Notes under the pieces: generated by a model
The model's input: only the letters and a program-made list of their open reading frames with translations
The model's database searches: none
What the model was told of the DNA's origin: nothing
Shown here: positions 32,854 through 42,141 of the stretch, piece by piece
Layout of the letters: each line of letters starts with the position of its first letter
Numbering within the stretch: position 1 is the first letter of the stretch
Program-made: the position numbers and the translations under genes
Source: Streptomyces sp. ISL-87
GTDB taxonomy: Bacteria; Actinomycetota; Actinomycetes; Streptomycetales; Streptomycetaceae
Length of the DNA stretch: 64,000 bases
Reading direction: 5' to 3'
NCBI RefSeq assembly: GCF_018614095.1
Contig: NZ_JAGGOY010000016.1
Coordinates: 152,691 to 216,690, forward strand

Positions 32854-33608
32854 GTGAGCACGGGAGCCCCGACGACATCGCGCGCCAGTGGCGGGAGGCC
32901 GCCGGGCGGGAGGATCTCGTACTCCTCGACGGGTTCCACGCCCTGAAGCACGCCCTGCGGTTCGGCGCCGACATCCAGGCCGTCGTCGCGGACGACCCCG
33001 CCTCCGTACGGGCGCTCGCCGCCGAGCTGGCTCCGGATGTGGAGGGGGACGTCGGCCGGCTGGTCCGCAAGGCGGAGCTCCGTACGCTGCTGACCCGCGT
33101 CCATCCCACCGGGGTCGCCGCCCTCGCCGTCCGGCCCGACCCGGCCGAAGGGCGGGCCAGGCTGGAGCGGATGCCGCGCACCGCACCGATCGTCGCGCTC
33201 GACAATCCCCGCAACCTCGGCAACGTCGGCGCGGTCGTCCGCCTCGCCGCCGGCTTCGGCGCCACCGGCGTGGTGACCCGCGGCGACCTCGACCCCTGGC
33301 ACCCCAACGTGGTCCGGGCCGGGGCCGGGCTGCACTACGCCACCACCGTGGAGCACATCACCCTGGAGACCCTGCCCGCCGGACCCTTGTACGCGCTCGA
33401 CCCGGAGGGCGATGACATCCGCGCCCTCACCCTCCCGGACGACGCCCTGCTCGCCTTCGGCTCGGAACGCCACGGCATCTCGCCCGAGCTGCGCGCCCGC
33501 GCCGATCACCTGGTGTCCCTGCCGATGCGTCCACAGGTGTCCAGCTACAACCTGGCCACCAGCGTGGCCATGACCCTCTTCCACTGGGGCGGGCCGAAGG
33601 CCTGCTGA
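32850..33608 (+). CDS. SpoU/TrmH-family RNA 2'-O-methyltransferase
   Basis: A 252-residue SPOUT methyltransferase that uses S-adenosylmethionine to methylate ribose 2'-OH groups in rRNA or tRNA. The three family motifs are present: motif 1 IVALDNPRNLGNVGAVVRLAAGFG, motif 2 ALLAFGSERHGISPELRARAD, and motif 3 LPMRPQVSSYNLATSVAMTLF, forming the SAM-binding trefoil knot. The N-terminal domain (about 1-110) carries the substrate-binding LLDGFHALKHAL. It starts at an ATGA overlap with the HTTM gene. The RNA target cannot be deduced. Its last codons and stop are duplicated (33601-33626). Confidence 0.9.
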   Translation: MSEHGSPDDIARQWREAAGREDLVLLDGFHALKHALRFGADIQAVVADDPASVRALAAELAPDVEGDVGRLVRKAELRTLLTRVHPTGVAALAVRPDPAEGRARLERMPRTAPIVALDNPRNLGNVGAVVRLAAGFGATGVVTRGDLDPWHPNVVRAGAGLHYATTVEHITLETLPAGPLYALDPEGDDIRALTLPDDALLAFGSERHGISPELRARADHLVSLPMRPQVSSYNLATSVAMTLFHWGGPKAC

Positions 33609-33626
33609 TCACGCCTGCTGATCACG
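33601..33626 (+). repeat. 13-bp tandem duplication over the methyltransferase stop codon
   Basis: CCTGCTGATCACG occurs twice back to back (33601 and 33614). The first copy contains the TGA at 33606-33608. Confidence 0.95.
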
Positions 33627-33629
33627 CGG

Positions 33630-33676
33630 CGAAGCGCCGCCGGGGGCTGGCCCGTGGGGCCCCCGGCGGCGCTTCG
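33630..33676. terminator. Bidirectional terminator between SpoU methyltransferase and paaN
   Basis: A perfect 18-bp stem (left arm CGAAGCGCCGCCGGGGGC, right arm from 33659) with an 11-nt loop, between convergent genes. Confidence 0.88.
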
Positions 33677-33704
33677 GAGCAGTGACACAGCGGTCGGGCC
33701 GGGC

Positions 33705-35387
33705 TCAGGCCTGGCGGCGGACCTCCACCACGCGGAAGCGGTTCGCGACGAACGCCCCGTCACACAGGGCCGCATTGGCCGCCGGGTTGCCGCCCGAGCC
33801 GTGGAAGTCGGAGAAGGCCGCGGTCTGGTTGACGTAGACGCCGCCCGTCAGGTTCAACGACAGCTGGGCCGACTCCTCCAAGCAGACCTCCTCGATCGCA
33901 CGCTCGGTGTCCGCCGAGGTGGTGTACGCGCCCACCGTCATCGCGCCCTTGTCCCGCACCGTGCGCCGCAGCAGCTCCAGTGCGTCCGCCGTGGAGTCGA
34001 CCGCCACCGCGAACGACACCGGGCCGAAGCACTCCGAGAGGTAGGGGGCTTCCGGATCGGGCTTGGAGGCGTCCAGCTTCACCATCACCGGGGTGCGGAC
34101 CACGGCGCCCGGGAACTCCGGGTTCGTCACCTCGCGGGAGGGCAGGGCGACCTCGCCGAGGCCGGCCGCCGCCTCCAGGCGGGCCTTGACGTCCGGGTTG
34201 ACGAGCGCGCCCAGCAGGGCGTTGGCCCGGGCGTCGTCGCCCAGCAGGCCGCCGACCGAGGCCGCGAGGTCGGCAACCACCTCGTCGTACGTCTTGTGGC
34301 CGGCGTCCGTCTCGATCCCGTCACGCGGGATCAGCAGGTTCTGCGGGGTGGTGCACATCTGGCCGCTGTACAGGGAGAGCGAGAAGGCCAGGTTGGACAG
34401 CATGCCCTTGTAGTTGTCGGTGGAGTCGACGACGACGGTGTTGACGCCCGCCTTCTCCGTGTAGACCTGGGCCTGGCGCGCGTTGGCCTCCAGCCAGTCG
34501 CCGAACTCCGTGGACCCGGTGTAGTCGATCAGCTTGATCTCGGGGCGGACCGCGAGGGTCTTCGCGATGCCCTCGCCCGGGCGCTCGACGGCCAGCGCCA
34601 TCAGGTTCGGGTCGAAGCCGGCCTCGGTGAGGACCTCGCGGGCCACCTGGACGGTCAGGGCGAGCGGGAGGATCGCGCGCGGGTGGGGCTTGACCAGCAC
34701 CGCGTTGCCCGTGGCGAGGGACGCGAACAGGCCGGGGTAGCCGTTCCAGGTCGGGAAGGTGTTGCAGCCGATCATCAGGGAGATGCCGCGCGGGACCGCC
34801 GTGAAGGTCTTGCCGAGATCCAGCGGGTCCTTCTTGCCCTGCGGCTTGGACCAGTCGGCCTGCCCCGGGACCCGGGTCTGCTCCTCGTACGCGTAGGCCA
34901 CCGCCTCCAGGCCGCGGTCCTGCGCGTGCGGGCCGCCCGCCTGGAACGCCATCATGAAGGCCTGGCCGCTGGTGTGCATGACGGCGTGCGCGAACTCGTG
35001 GGTCCGCGCGCCGATCCGGGCCAGGATCTCGATACAGACCAGGGCGCGCGCCTCGGGCCCGGCGTCCCGCCAGGCGCCCATGCCGGCCCGCATCGCGGGC
35101 AGCAGCACATCCGGGTCGACATGCGGGTACTCCACGCCCAGCTCCAGGCCGAACGGGGACGTCTCGCCGCCCGCCCAGCCGTCGGTGCCGGGCTGCCCGA
35201 GGTCGAGCCGGGTGCCGCGGACGGCCTCGAAGGCGGCGAGGCCGTCGGCCGGGGCGGTCTCCCCGTAGGCCTTGGGGTGCTCGGGGTGCGGGGACCAGTA
35301 GGCGCGGCTGCGGATGGCGGCCAGTGCCTGGTCGAGGGTCAGCCGGTGCTTGGCGGACAGCTGGGGGACGGTGAGCGCGGCGGCCAT
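33705..35387 (-). CDS. paaN: Phenylacetate degradation protein PaaN (aldehyde dehydrogenase family)
   Basis: A 560-residue aldehyde-dehydrogenase-fold protein of the standalone PaaN type, lacking the C-terminal hydratase half of PaaZ. Family features are GVEYPHVDPDVLLPAMRAGMGAWRDAG, MIGCNTFPTWNGYPGLFASLATGNAVLVKPHP and the catalytic Cys region LYSGQMCTTPQNLLIP. The usual role is oxidation of the ring-cleavage semialdehyde in the aerobic CoA-dependent phenylacetate pathway. ATG 35387 with GAGGAG 10 nt upstream is preferred to TTG 35417. It is divergent from paaH, and the gap contains the second PaaR-like operator. Confidence 0.9.
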   Translation of the reverse strand: MAAALTVPQLSAKHRLTLDQALAAIRSRAYWSPHPEHPKAYGETAPADGLAAFEAVRGTRLDLGQPGTDGWAGGETSPFGLELGVEYPHVDPDVLLPAMRAGMGAWRDAGPEARALVCIEILARIGARTHEFAHAVMHTSGQAFMMAFQAGGPHAQDRGLEAVAYAYEEQTRVPGQADWSKPQGKKDPLDLGKTFTAVPRGISLMIGCNTFPTWNGYPGLFASLATGNAVLVKPHPRAILPLALTVQVAREVLTEAGFDPNLMALAVERPGEGIAKTLAVRPEIKLIDYTGSTEFGDWLEANARQAQVYTEKAGVNTVVVDSTDNYKGMLSNLAFSLSLYSGQMCTTPQNLLIPRDGIETDAGHKTYDEVVADLAASVGGLLGDDARANALLGALVNPDVKARLEAAAGLGEVALPSREVTNPEFPGAVVRTPVMVKLDASKPDPEAPYLSECFGPVSFAVAVDSTADALELLRRTVRDKGAMTVGAYTTSADTERAIEEVCLEESAQLSLNLTGGVYVNQTAAFSDFHGSGGNPAANAALCDGAFVANRFRVVEVRRQA

Positions 35388-35479
35388 CAGGGACCAACTC
35401 CTCGTTGAGCCGGGCAAGATCAGCTGGATTGTCAGGCTGAGATCAGGCAGGGGCGGGTGAAGAAGAGCAGACTGGAGTT

Positions 35480-35504
35480 AGAGTAACCGAACGATCGGTC
35501 GGGA
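35480..35504 (+). promoter_or_regulatory. paaH promoter -10 box and PaaR-like operator 2
   Basis: A -10 box TAGAGT (35480-35485, with GTGAAG 16 nt upstream) is followed directly by ACCGAACGATCGGTCGGG (35487-35504). A bound repressor would block initiation at the paaH promoter; paaN starts 100 nt away on the other strand. Confidence 0.75.
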
Positions 35505-35523
35505 CAAGAGGGCCCGGCAGACC

Positions 35524-35532
35524 TGTGGATAA
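35524..35532 (-). promoter_or_regulatory. DnaA box in the paaH leader
   Basis: TGTGGATAA, the reverse complement of TTATCCACA, lies 22 nt before the paaH ATG. It is a single exact box. Confidence 0.45.
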
Positions 35533-35554
35533 CTCGGTGCGGGAGGATCAGGAC

Positions 35555-37084
35555 ATGACAGCAATCGAGCGGTCCCGCACTGTGGCGGTCGTCGGCGCCG
35601 GCACCATGGGGCAGGGCATCGCCCAGGTAGCCCTTCTCGCAGGTCACCGCGTGCTGATCTACGACATCAACCACGCCCTCGCCGCCGACGGCGTTTCCTT
35701 CGTGCAGGACCGCGTCGAGCGGATGGCCGCGAAGGGCCGCATCGATCGCACCGAGGCCGAGGACGCGATCGGCCGGATCGATTCGACGGGCGCTCTCGCC
35801 GACCTTGCCGGAGCCGCCCTGGTCATCGAGGCCGTCGTCGAGGACGTCACCGTCAAGCAGGCGCTCTTCGCGGCACTCGAAGAGGTGGTTTCGCCGGACG
35901 CGCTCCTGGCGACCAACACCTCCTCCCTCTCCGTCACCGAGCTCGCCGCCGGCCTGACGCACCCCGGCCGCTTCCTCGGCCTGCACTTCTTCAACCCGGC
36001 CCCGCTGCTCCCCCTCGTCGAGGTGGTCAGCGGTTCCGCGACCGACCCGGCCGCCGCCGAGCTCGCGTACCGCACCGTCCTGGGCTGGGGGAAGACGCCG
36101 GTCCGCTGCGCCGACACCCCCGGCTTCATCGTCAACCGGATCGCCCGCCCCTTCTACGCCGAGGCCTTCGCGGTGTACGAGGAGCGGGGCGCCGACCCGG
36201 CCACCATCGACGCCGTGCTGCGCGAGTGCGGCGGCTTCAAGATGGGGCCGTTCGCGCTGACCGACCTGATCGGCCAGGACGTCAACGAGGCCGTCACCCG
36301 CTCCGTCTGGGAGTCCTTCTTCCGGAGCCCCAAGTTCACCCCCTCCCTCGCGCAGCGCCGGCTGGTCCAGTCGGGCCGTCTCGGCCGCAAGTCGGGGCAC
36401 GGCTGGTTCCCCTACGGCCCGGACGCGCAGGCGCCCGCCCCGCACACCGCCGGCCCCGAGGAGGCCCCGGCCAAGGTCACCGTCGTCGGCGACCTCGGTC
36501 CCGCCGCCGGCCTGGCCGAGCTGCTGGAGGAGGCCGGGATCGCCGTGACGGCCACCGAGCACGGGGGCCCGTACATCCAGCTGCCCGGCGAGGGCCAGCT
36601 GGTGCTCGCCGACGGCAAGACCTCGATCGAGTTCGCCGACGTCGTCTACTTCGACCTCGCGCTCGACTACCGCGGCGCCACCCGCATCGCGCTCTCCGCC
36701 GGTGAGGACACCAGCGAGCGGACCCTCGCCGAGGCCATCGGGCTCTTCCAGAAGCTCGGCAAGAAGGTCTCCGTCATCGGCGACGTCCCCGGCATGATCG
36801 TCGCCCGGACCGTCGCGATGCTGATCGACCTCACCGCCGACGCCGTCGCGCGGGGCGTGGCCGCCGCCGAGGACATCGACACGGCGATGCGGCTCGGCGT
36901 CAACTACCCGCTGGGGCCGGCCGAATGGCACGACCGGCTCGGCCGCGACTGGGCGTACGACCTGCTGCACCACCTGGACGAACGCTGTCCCGGCGGCCGT
37001 TACGCGCCCTCGCTCGCGCTGTTCCGGCTGGGCTACGCGGAGGGGCCCGAGGGAGCCGGGGACGAGGGGGAGGAAACGGAATGA
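35555..37084 (+). CDS. paaH: 3-hydroxyacyl-CoA dehydrogenase PaaH
   Basis: A 509-residue NAD-dependent dehydrogenase that oxidises 3-hydroxyadipyl-CoA in phenylacetate catabolism. The N-terminal Rossmann motif VAVVGAGTMGQGIAQVA is followed by the signatures NTSSLSVTELAAGL, GLHFFNPAPLLPLVEVV and DTPGFIVNRIARPFYAEA. A second 3HCDH C-terminal domain (about 420-500: PGMIVARTVAMLIDLTADAVARG, then GVNYPLGPAEWHDRLG) makes it the long, duplicated type. ATG 35555 has GGGAGG upstream. Its stop overlaps the tetR start by 4 nt. Confidence 0.93.
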   Translation: MTAIERSRTVAVVGAGTMGQGIAQVALLAGHRVLIYDINHALAADGVSFVQDRVERMAAKGRIDRTEAEDAIGRIDSTGALADLAGAALVIEAVVEDVTVKQALFAALEEVVSPDALLATNTSSLSVTELAAGLTHPGRFLGLHFFNPAPLLPLVEVVSGSATDPAAAELAYRTVLGWGKTPVRCADTPGFIVNRIARPFYAEAFAVYEERGADPATIDAVLRECGGFKMGPFALTDLIGQDVNEAVTRSVWESFFRSPKFTPSLAQRRLVQSGRLGRKSGHGWFPYGPDAQAPAPHTAGPEEAPAKVTVVGDLGPAAGLAELLEEAGIAVTATEHGGPYIQLPGEGQLVLADGKTSIEFADVVYFDLALDYRGATRIALSAGEDTSERTLAEAIGLFQKLGKKVSVIGDVPGMIVARTVAMLIDLTADAVARGVAAAEDIDTAMRLGVNYPLGPAEWHDRLGRDWAYDLLHHLDERCPGGRYAPSLALFRLGYAEGPEGAGDEGEETE

Positions 37085-37668
37085 CGACCGCGAGGCGCGA
37101 CACGTACACCCCGGAGACGCTGCTCAACGTCGCGGTCCAGGTCTTCAACGAGCGTGGCTACGACGGCACCTCGATGGAACACCTCTCCAAGGCCGCGGGC
37201 ATCTCCAAGTCCTCGATCTACCACCACGTGGCCGGCAAGGAGGAGCTGCTCCAGCGGGCCGTCAGCCGCGCCCTCGACGGCCTCTTCGCCGTCCTGGAGG
37301 AACCGGGCGCCGTACGCGGCCGGGCGGTCGAGCGGGTCGAGTACGTCACGCGCCGCACCGTCGAGGTACTGCTCGCCGAACTGCCGTACGTGACGCTGCT
37401 GCTGCGCGTACGCGGCAACACCAGCACCGAGCGCTGGGCGCTGGAACGCCGCCGCGAGTTCGACCACCAGGTGGCGGACCTCCTCAAGGCCGCCGCGGCC
37501 GACGGGGACCTGCGCGGGGACGTGGACATACGGCTGGCCACCCGCTTGCTGTTCGGCATGGTGAACTCCCTCGTCGAGTGGTACCGCCCGTACCCGGCGG
37601 CCGACCATGCCCAGCTGGCGGACGCGGTCGTCCACATGGCGTTCGACGGGCTGCGGACCTCGCCGTAG
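37081..37668 (+). CDS. paaR: TetR-family transcriptional regulator (PaaR-like)
   Basis: A 195-residue repressor. The N-terminal HTH (about 10-57) reads ETLLNVAVQVFNERGYDGTSMEHLSKAAGISKSSIYHHVAGKEEL. The ligand domain ends with LATRLLFGMVNSLVEWYRP, typical of TetR regulators of acyl-CoA genes. It is coupled to paaH by an ATGA overlap. Given its location, it is the best candidate to bind the three matching palindromes at paaA, paaH and the 2-oxoacid dehydrogenase operon, with phenylacetyl-CoA as the likely inducer by analogy with characterised PaaR. The symbol is inferred from context. Confidence 0.85.
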   Translation: MTTARRDTYTPETLLNVAVQVFNERGYDGTSMEHLSKAAGISKSSIYHHVAGKEELLQRAVSRALDGLFAVLEEPGAVRGRAVERVEYVTRRTVEVLLAELPYVTLLLRVRGNTSTERWALERRREFDHQVADLLKAAAADGDLRGDVDIRLATRLLFGMVNSLVEWYRPYPAADHAQLADAVVHMAFDGLRTSP

Positions 37669-37726
37669 GCGCCTGAGGGAGGGGGTGCACGAGGACCGTC
37701 CTCCCCCGGCCCGTCACCCCCCTGCC

Positions 37727-38290
37727 CTAGTCCTCCGTGATCGCCGGGCCGCTGCCCGGTCCCGGGGCCAGGAGGTCCGTTTCCTCGAAGACCAGCAGCG
37801 TGCGCGTGGACAGCACCTCGGGGATCGACTGGAGCCGGGTCAGCACCAGCTCGCGCAGCGTCCGGTTGTCCGGCGTGTGCACCAGCAGCAGTACGTCGAA
37901 GTCCCCGCTGACCAGCGCGATGTGCGCGGCCCCCGGCAGCTCGCGGAGCTTTTCGCGGACCGTGCGCCAGGAGTTCTGGACGATCTTCAGGGTGATGTAG
38001 GCGGAGGCGCCCTGCCCCGCCCGTTCGTGGTTGACGCGGGCGGTGAACCCGCGGATCACCCCGTCGTCGATCAGCCGGTTGATGCGGGCGTACGCGTTCG
38101 CCCGCGACACGTGGACCTGCTCGGCCACCGACCGTATCGACGCGCGGCCGTCCGCCTGGAGCAGCCGCATGATGGAACGGTCGATCGGATCCAGCGGGCG
38201 GGGCGGCACAGGCGACCCAGGCGGCACTCCGGGAGCACCCCCCGGCGGGACCGGTGCGGAACCCGCTCCGGCCATTTGTTCATCCGGCAT
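37727..38290 (-). CDS. bkdR: Lrp/AsnC-family regulator (BkdR-like)
   Basis: A 187-residue feast/famine regulator. A Gly/Pro-rich N-terminal extension (about 1-33) precedes the HTH domain (LDPIDRSIMRLLQADGRASIRSVAEQVHVSRANAYARINRL) and the ligand-binding RAM domain (ALVSGDFDVLLLVHTPDNRTLRELVLTRLQSIPEV). Lrp proteins next to 2-oxoacid dehydrogenase operons respond to amino acids and control those genes. ATG 38290 has GGGAGG 9 nt upstream. It is divergent from the E1-alpha gene; the 178-bp gap holds a PaaR-like operator and a DnaA-box-like -35 region. Confidence 0.9.
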   Translation of the reverse strand: MPDEQMAGAGSAPVPPGGAPGVPPGSPVPPRPLDPIDRSIMRLLQADGRASIRSVAEQVHVSRANAYARINRLIDDGVIRGFTARVNHERAGQGASAYITLKIVQNSWRTVREKLRELPGAAHIALVSGDFDVLLLVHTPDNRTLRELVLTRLQSIPEVLSTRTLLVFEETDLLAPGPGSGPAITED

Positions 38291-38348
38291 TGCCCACTGC
38301 CTCCCTCTGCTGGACGTCCTGCACCCATCCCAGGGCCCCGGCGCCAGT

Positions 38349-38378
38349 TTGTCCACAGCCTGGAGCCGCCTGTAGCCA
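38349..38378 (+). promoter_or_regulatory. Candidate promoter of the first 2-oxoacid dehydrogenase operon, with DnaA box
   Basis: TTGTCC (38349) and TAGCCA (38373-38378) are separated by 18 nt. The -35 is part of TTGTCCACA (38349-38357), the preferred Streptomyces DnaA box. Confidence 0.45.
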
Positions 38379-38391
38379 AATTGCGCAGACA

Positions 38392-38409
38392 ACCGAACAA
38401 TCGGTTGGT
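38392..38409. promoter_or_regulatory. PaaR-like operator 3 (2-oxoacid dehydrogenase operon)
   Basis: ACCGAACAATCGGTTGGT matches the paaA and paaH operators at 16 and 15 of 18 positions. It lies just downstream of the candidate promoter, 60 nt before the E1-alpha start. Confidence 0.75.
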
Positions 38410-38468
38410 GAGGGGCCTCACATCCGGGGTCCGCCCTGCCCGCTTCCCACGAGGAGGTGTACGCCGCC

Positions 38469-39601
38469 ATGACGGTCCAAGAGCTGCCCGGTGCCGGTGC
38501 GTCCCACCGCTCCACCCCGCCGCCCGCCTGGAGGCCCCGTATGGACGCCGCGCCGCTGCTCCCGGACCCCGAGCCGTACCGGGTGCTGGGCACTCCGGCG
38601 GCCGAGAAGCTCGACCCCGAGCTGATGCGCCGGTGCTACGCGGAGCTCGTCCGAGGCCGCCGCTACAACGCACAGGCCACCGCGCTGACCCGGCAGGGGC
38701 GGCTCGCCGTCTACCCGTCGACGGTCGGCCAGGAGGCCTGCGAGATCGCGGCCGCGCTGGTCCTGGAGGACCAGGACTGGCTCTTCCCGTCCTACCGGGA
38801 CACCCTGGCGGCCGTGGCGCGCGGGCTGGACCCCGTACAGGCCCTGACCCTGCTGCGCGGCGACTGGCACACCGGGTACGACCCCCGGGAGCACCGGATA
38901 GCCCCGCTGTGCACCCCGCTCGCCACCCAGCTGCCGCACGCGGTGGGCCTGGCGCACGCGGCCCGGCTGCGCGGCGACGACGTGGTCGCACTGGCCATGG
39001 TCGGCGACGGCGGCACCAGCGAGGGCGACTTCCACGAGGCGCTCAACTTCGCCGCCGTCTGGCAGGCCCCCGTGGTCTTCCTGGTCCAGAACAACGGCTT
39101 CGCGATATCCGTCCCGCTCGCCAAGCAGACCGCCGCCCCGACGCTGGCCCACAAGGCCGTGGGGTACGGGATGCCGGGCCGGCTGGTCGACGGCAACGAC
39201 GTGGCCGCCATGCACGAGGTGCTGACCGAGGCGGTCCAGCGGGCCCGCGCGGGCGGCGGCCCGACCCTGATCGAGGCGATCACGTACCGCATCGAGGCCC
39301 ACACCAACGCCGACGACGCGACCCGCTACCGCGGTGACGCCGAGGTCGAGGCGTGGAAGGCGCACGACCCGGTGGATCTGCTGGAGCGCGAGCTCACCGC
39401 GCGCGGCCTGCTGGACGAGGCGGGCATCCAGTCCGCCAAGGACGCGGCCGAGGTGATGGCGGCGGCGCTGCGCGAGCGGATGAACGCCGATCCGGTGCTG
39501 GATCCGATGGACCTGTTCGCGCACGTCTACGAGCAGCAGACCGGGCAGTTGCGGGAGCAGGCGGCCATGCTGCGCGCCGAGCTGGATGCGGAGGAGCAGG
39601 C

Positions 39602-39605
<4 letters not shown>
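38469..39605 (+). CDS. bkdA: 2-oxoacid dehydrogenase E1 component alpha subunit (cluster 1)
   Basis: A 378-residue thiamine-diphosphate enzyme subunit of the branched-chain type. The TPP motif is GDGGTSEGDFHEALNFAAVWQ, ending in NN at QNNGFAIS. Family stretches include RQGRLAVYPSTVGQEACEIAAAL, PSYRDTLAAVARG and EAITYRIEAHTNADDATRYR. E1 decarboxylates the 2-oxoacid and passes the acyl group to the E2 lipoyl domain. ATG 38469 follows GGAGGTG. The gene overlaps the E1-beta gene by 4 nt. The promoter carries a PaaR-like site, so the physiological substrate may be aromatic (phenylpyruvate-type) rather than branched-chain; this is inference. Confidence 0.9.
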
Positions 39606-40617
<1,012 letters not shown>

Positions 40618-40618
<1 letters not shown>

Positions 40619-41913
40619 TGCCGCAGGTACTGGAATTCAAGCTCCCCGACCTCGGGGAGGGCCTGACCGAGGCGGAGATCGTCCGCTGGCTGGTCGCGGT
40701 GGGCGATGTCGTCGAGGTCGACCAGCCGGTCGTCGAGGTCGAGACGGCCAAGGCGATGGTGGAGGTCCCGTGCCCCTACGGCGGTGTGGTCACCGCCCGT
40801 TTCGGGGAGGAGGGCACGGAACTCCCGGTCGGCGCACCGCTGATCACCGTGGCGGTGGGGTCGAACACGGCGCCGGAGCCGGATACGGAGGTTTCCGGGT
40901 CGGGCAATGTGCTGGTCGGCTACGGCACCGACCACTCCCGGCCGGCCCGCCGCAAGCGGGTCCGGCCGGGGGCGGCGGCGGTCGTCGCGGCAGCCACCTC
41001 CGCCCCTGTCACCGTTACGGCGGCCGGGCCGGTGCCGGTGATCTCGCCTCTGGTGCGGAAGCTGGCCCGGGACCACGGGGTGGACCTGCGCGCGCTGCGC
41101 GGGTCCGGCCCGGAGGGCCTGATCCTGCGGGCGGACGTCGAGGCGGCGCTGCGGGAGCCGGCTGCGGCCGCTCCGGCCGTGGGTGCTCCGGTCGTGGGTG
41201 CTCCTGCCGTGGCGGCGCCGGAAGGCGCGACGCGGGTCCCGCTCAAGGGGCTGCGCGGAGTCGTGGCCGAGAAGCTGTCGCGCAGCCGGCGGGAGATTCC
41301 GGACGCCACCTGCTGGGTGGACGCGGACGCCACCGAGCTGATGGCGGCGCGGGCCGCGATGAACGCCGTGGGCGGGCCCAAGATCTCGGTGCTCGCGCTG
41401 CTGGCCCGTATCTGCACGGCCGCGCTCGCCCGGTTCCCGGAGCTCAACTCCACGGTGGACCTGGTGGCCAACGAGATCGTCCGGCTCCCGGCCGTGCACC
41501 TTGGCTTCGCCGCGCAGACCGAGCGGGGCCTGATGGTCCCGGTGGTCCGGGACGCGCAGGCACGCAACCCGGAGTCCCTGTCGGCGGAGTTCGCCCGTCT
41601 CACCGAGCTGGCCCGGACCGGCAAGCTGGCGCCGGCGGACCTGACCGGTGGGACGTTCACCCTGAACAACTACGGGGTGTTCGGTGTCGACGGCTCCACG
41701 CCGATCATCAACCACCCCGAGGCGGCCATGCTCGGCGTGGGCCGGATCGTCGCCAAGCCGTGGGTCCACCAGGGGGAGCTGGCCGTCCGCCAGGTCGTCC
41801 AGCTGTCGCTGACCTTCGACCACCGGGTGTGTGACGGTGGCACGGCCGGGGGCTTCCTGCGGTACGTGGCCGACTGCGTCGAGTCCCCGGCGGTGCTGTT
41901 GCGTTCGCTGTAG
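40618..41913 (+). CDS. bkdC: 2-oxoacid dehydrogenase E2 component, dihydrolipoyl acyltransferase (cluster 1)
   Basis: A 431-residue E2 protein. One lipoyl domain (about 1-80) with Lys45 in VETAKAMVE is followed by an Ala/Pro linker, an E3/E1-binding domain (about 140-180, SPLVRKLARDHGVDLRALRG) and a catalytic domain ending with the active-site motif DHRVCDGG (His402). It transfers the acyl group from lipoamide to CoA. No E3 gene follows, so a shared dihydrolipoamide dehydrogenase must be encoded elsewhere. A run of GCGGGT repeats starts at the stop codon. Confidence 0.93.
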
Positions 41914-41954
41914 CGGGTGCGGGTGCGGGTGCGGGTGCGGGTGCGGGTGCGGGT
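41913..41954 (+). repeat. Hexanucleotide repeat (GCGGGT) x7
   Basis: Seven perfect GCGGGT units begin on the last base of the E2 stop codon. Confidence 0.97.
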
Positions 41955-42064
41955 CCGCCGCTGCGCGGAGCCGTCCCCGCCCCGCCCCTTCCCGAAACCG
42001 GGGCTCCGCCCCGGACCCCTGTACATCTGCGGCACCGCCGCCGGGGGCCAGCCCCCGGACCCCC

Positions 42065-42118
42065 GCGCCTCAAACGCCGGCGGGGCTGGGTTTTCAGCCC
42101 CGCCGGCGTTTGAGGCGC
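42065..42118. terminator. Long perfect hairpin containing the dispersed intergenic element (copy 2)
   Basis: A 24-bp perfect stem with loop GGTTTT; the left arm includes CGCCTCAAACGCCGGC. It lies between the convergent E2 and quinone oxidoreductase genes. GGGGC-TCC-GCCCC (about 42001-42013) precedes it, as at the other copies of the element. Confidence 0.92.
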
Positions 42119-42141
42119 AGGTCCAGGTGGAGTCCGGGGCA

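Noticed and set aside
37221..37232. CCACGTGG inside the tetR gene as a parS site
   Set aside because: Only the central CACGTG matches; the flanks differ from GTTTCACGTGAAAC at several positions.
42065..42118. Long palindrome read as an inverted terminal repeat of an insertion sequence
   Set aside because: There is no transposase and no target-site duplication. The arms are only 6 nt apart, which fits a terminator hairpin.
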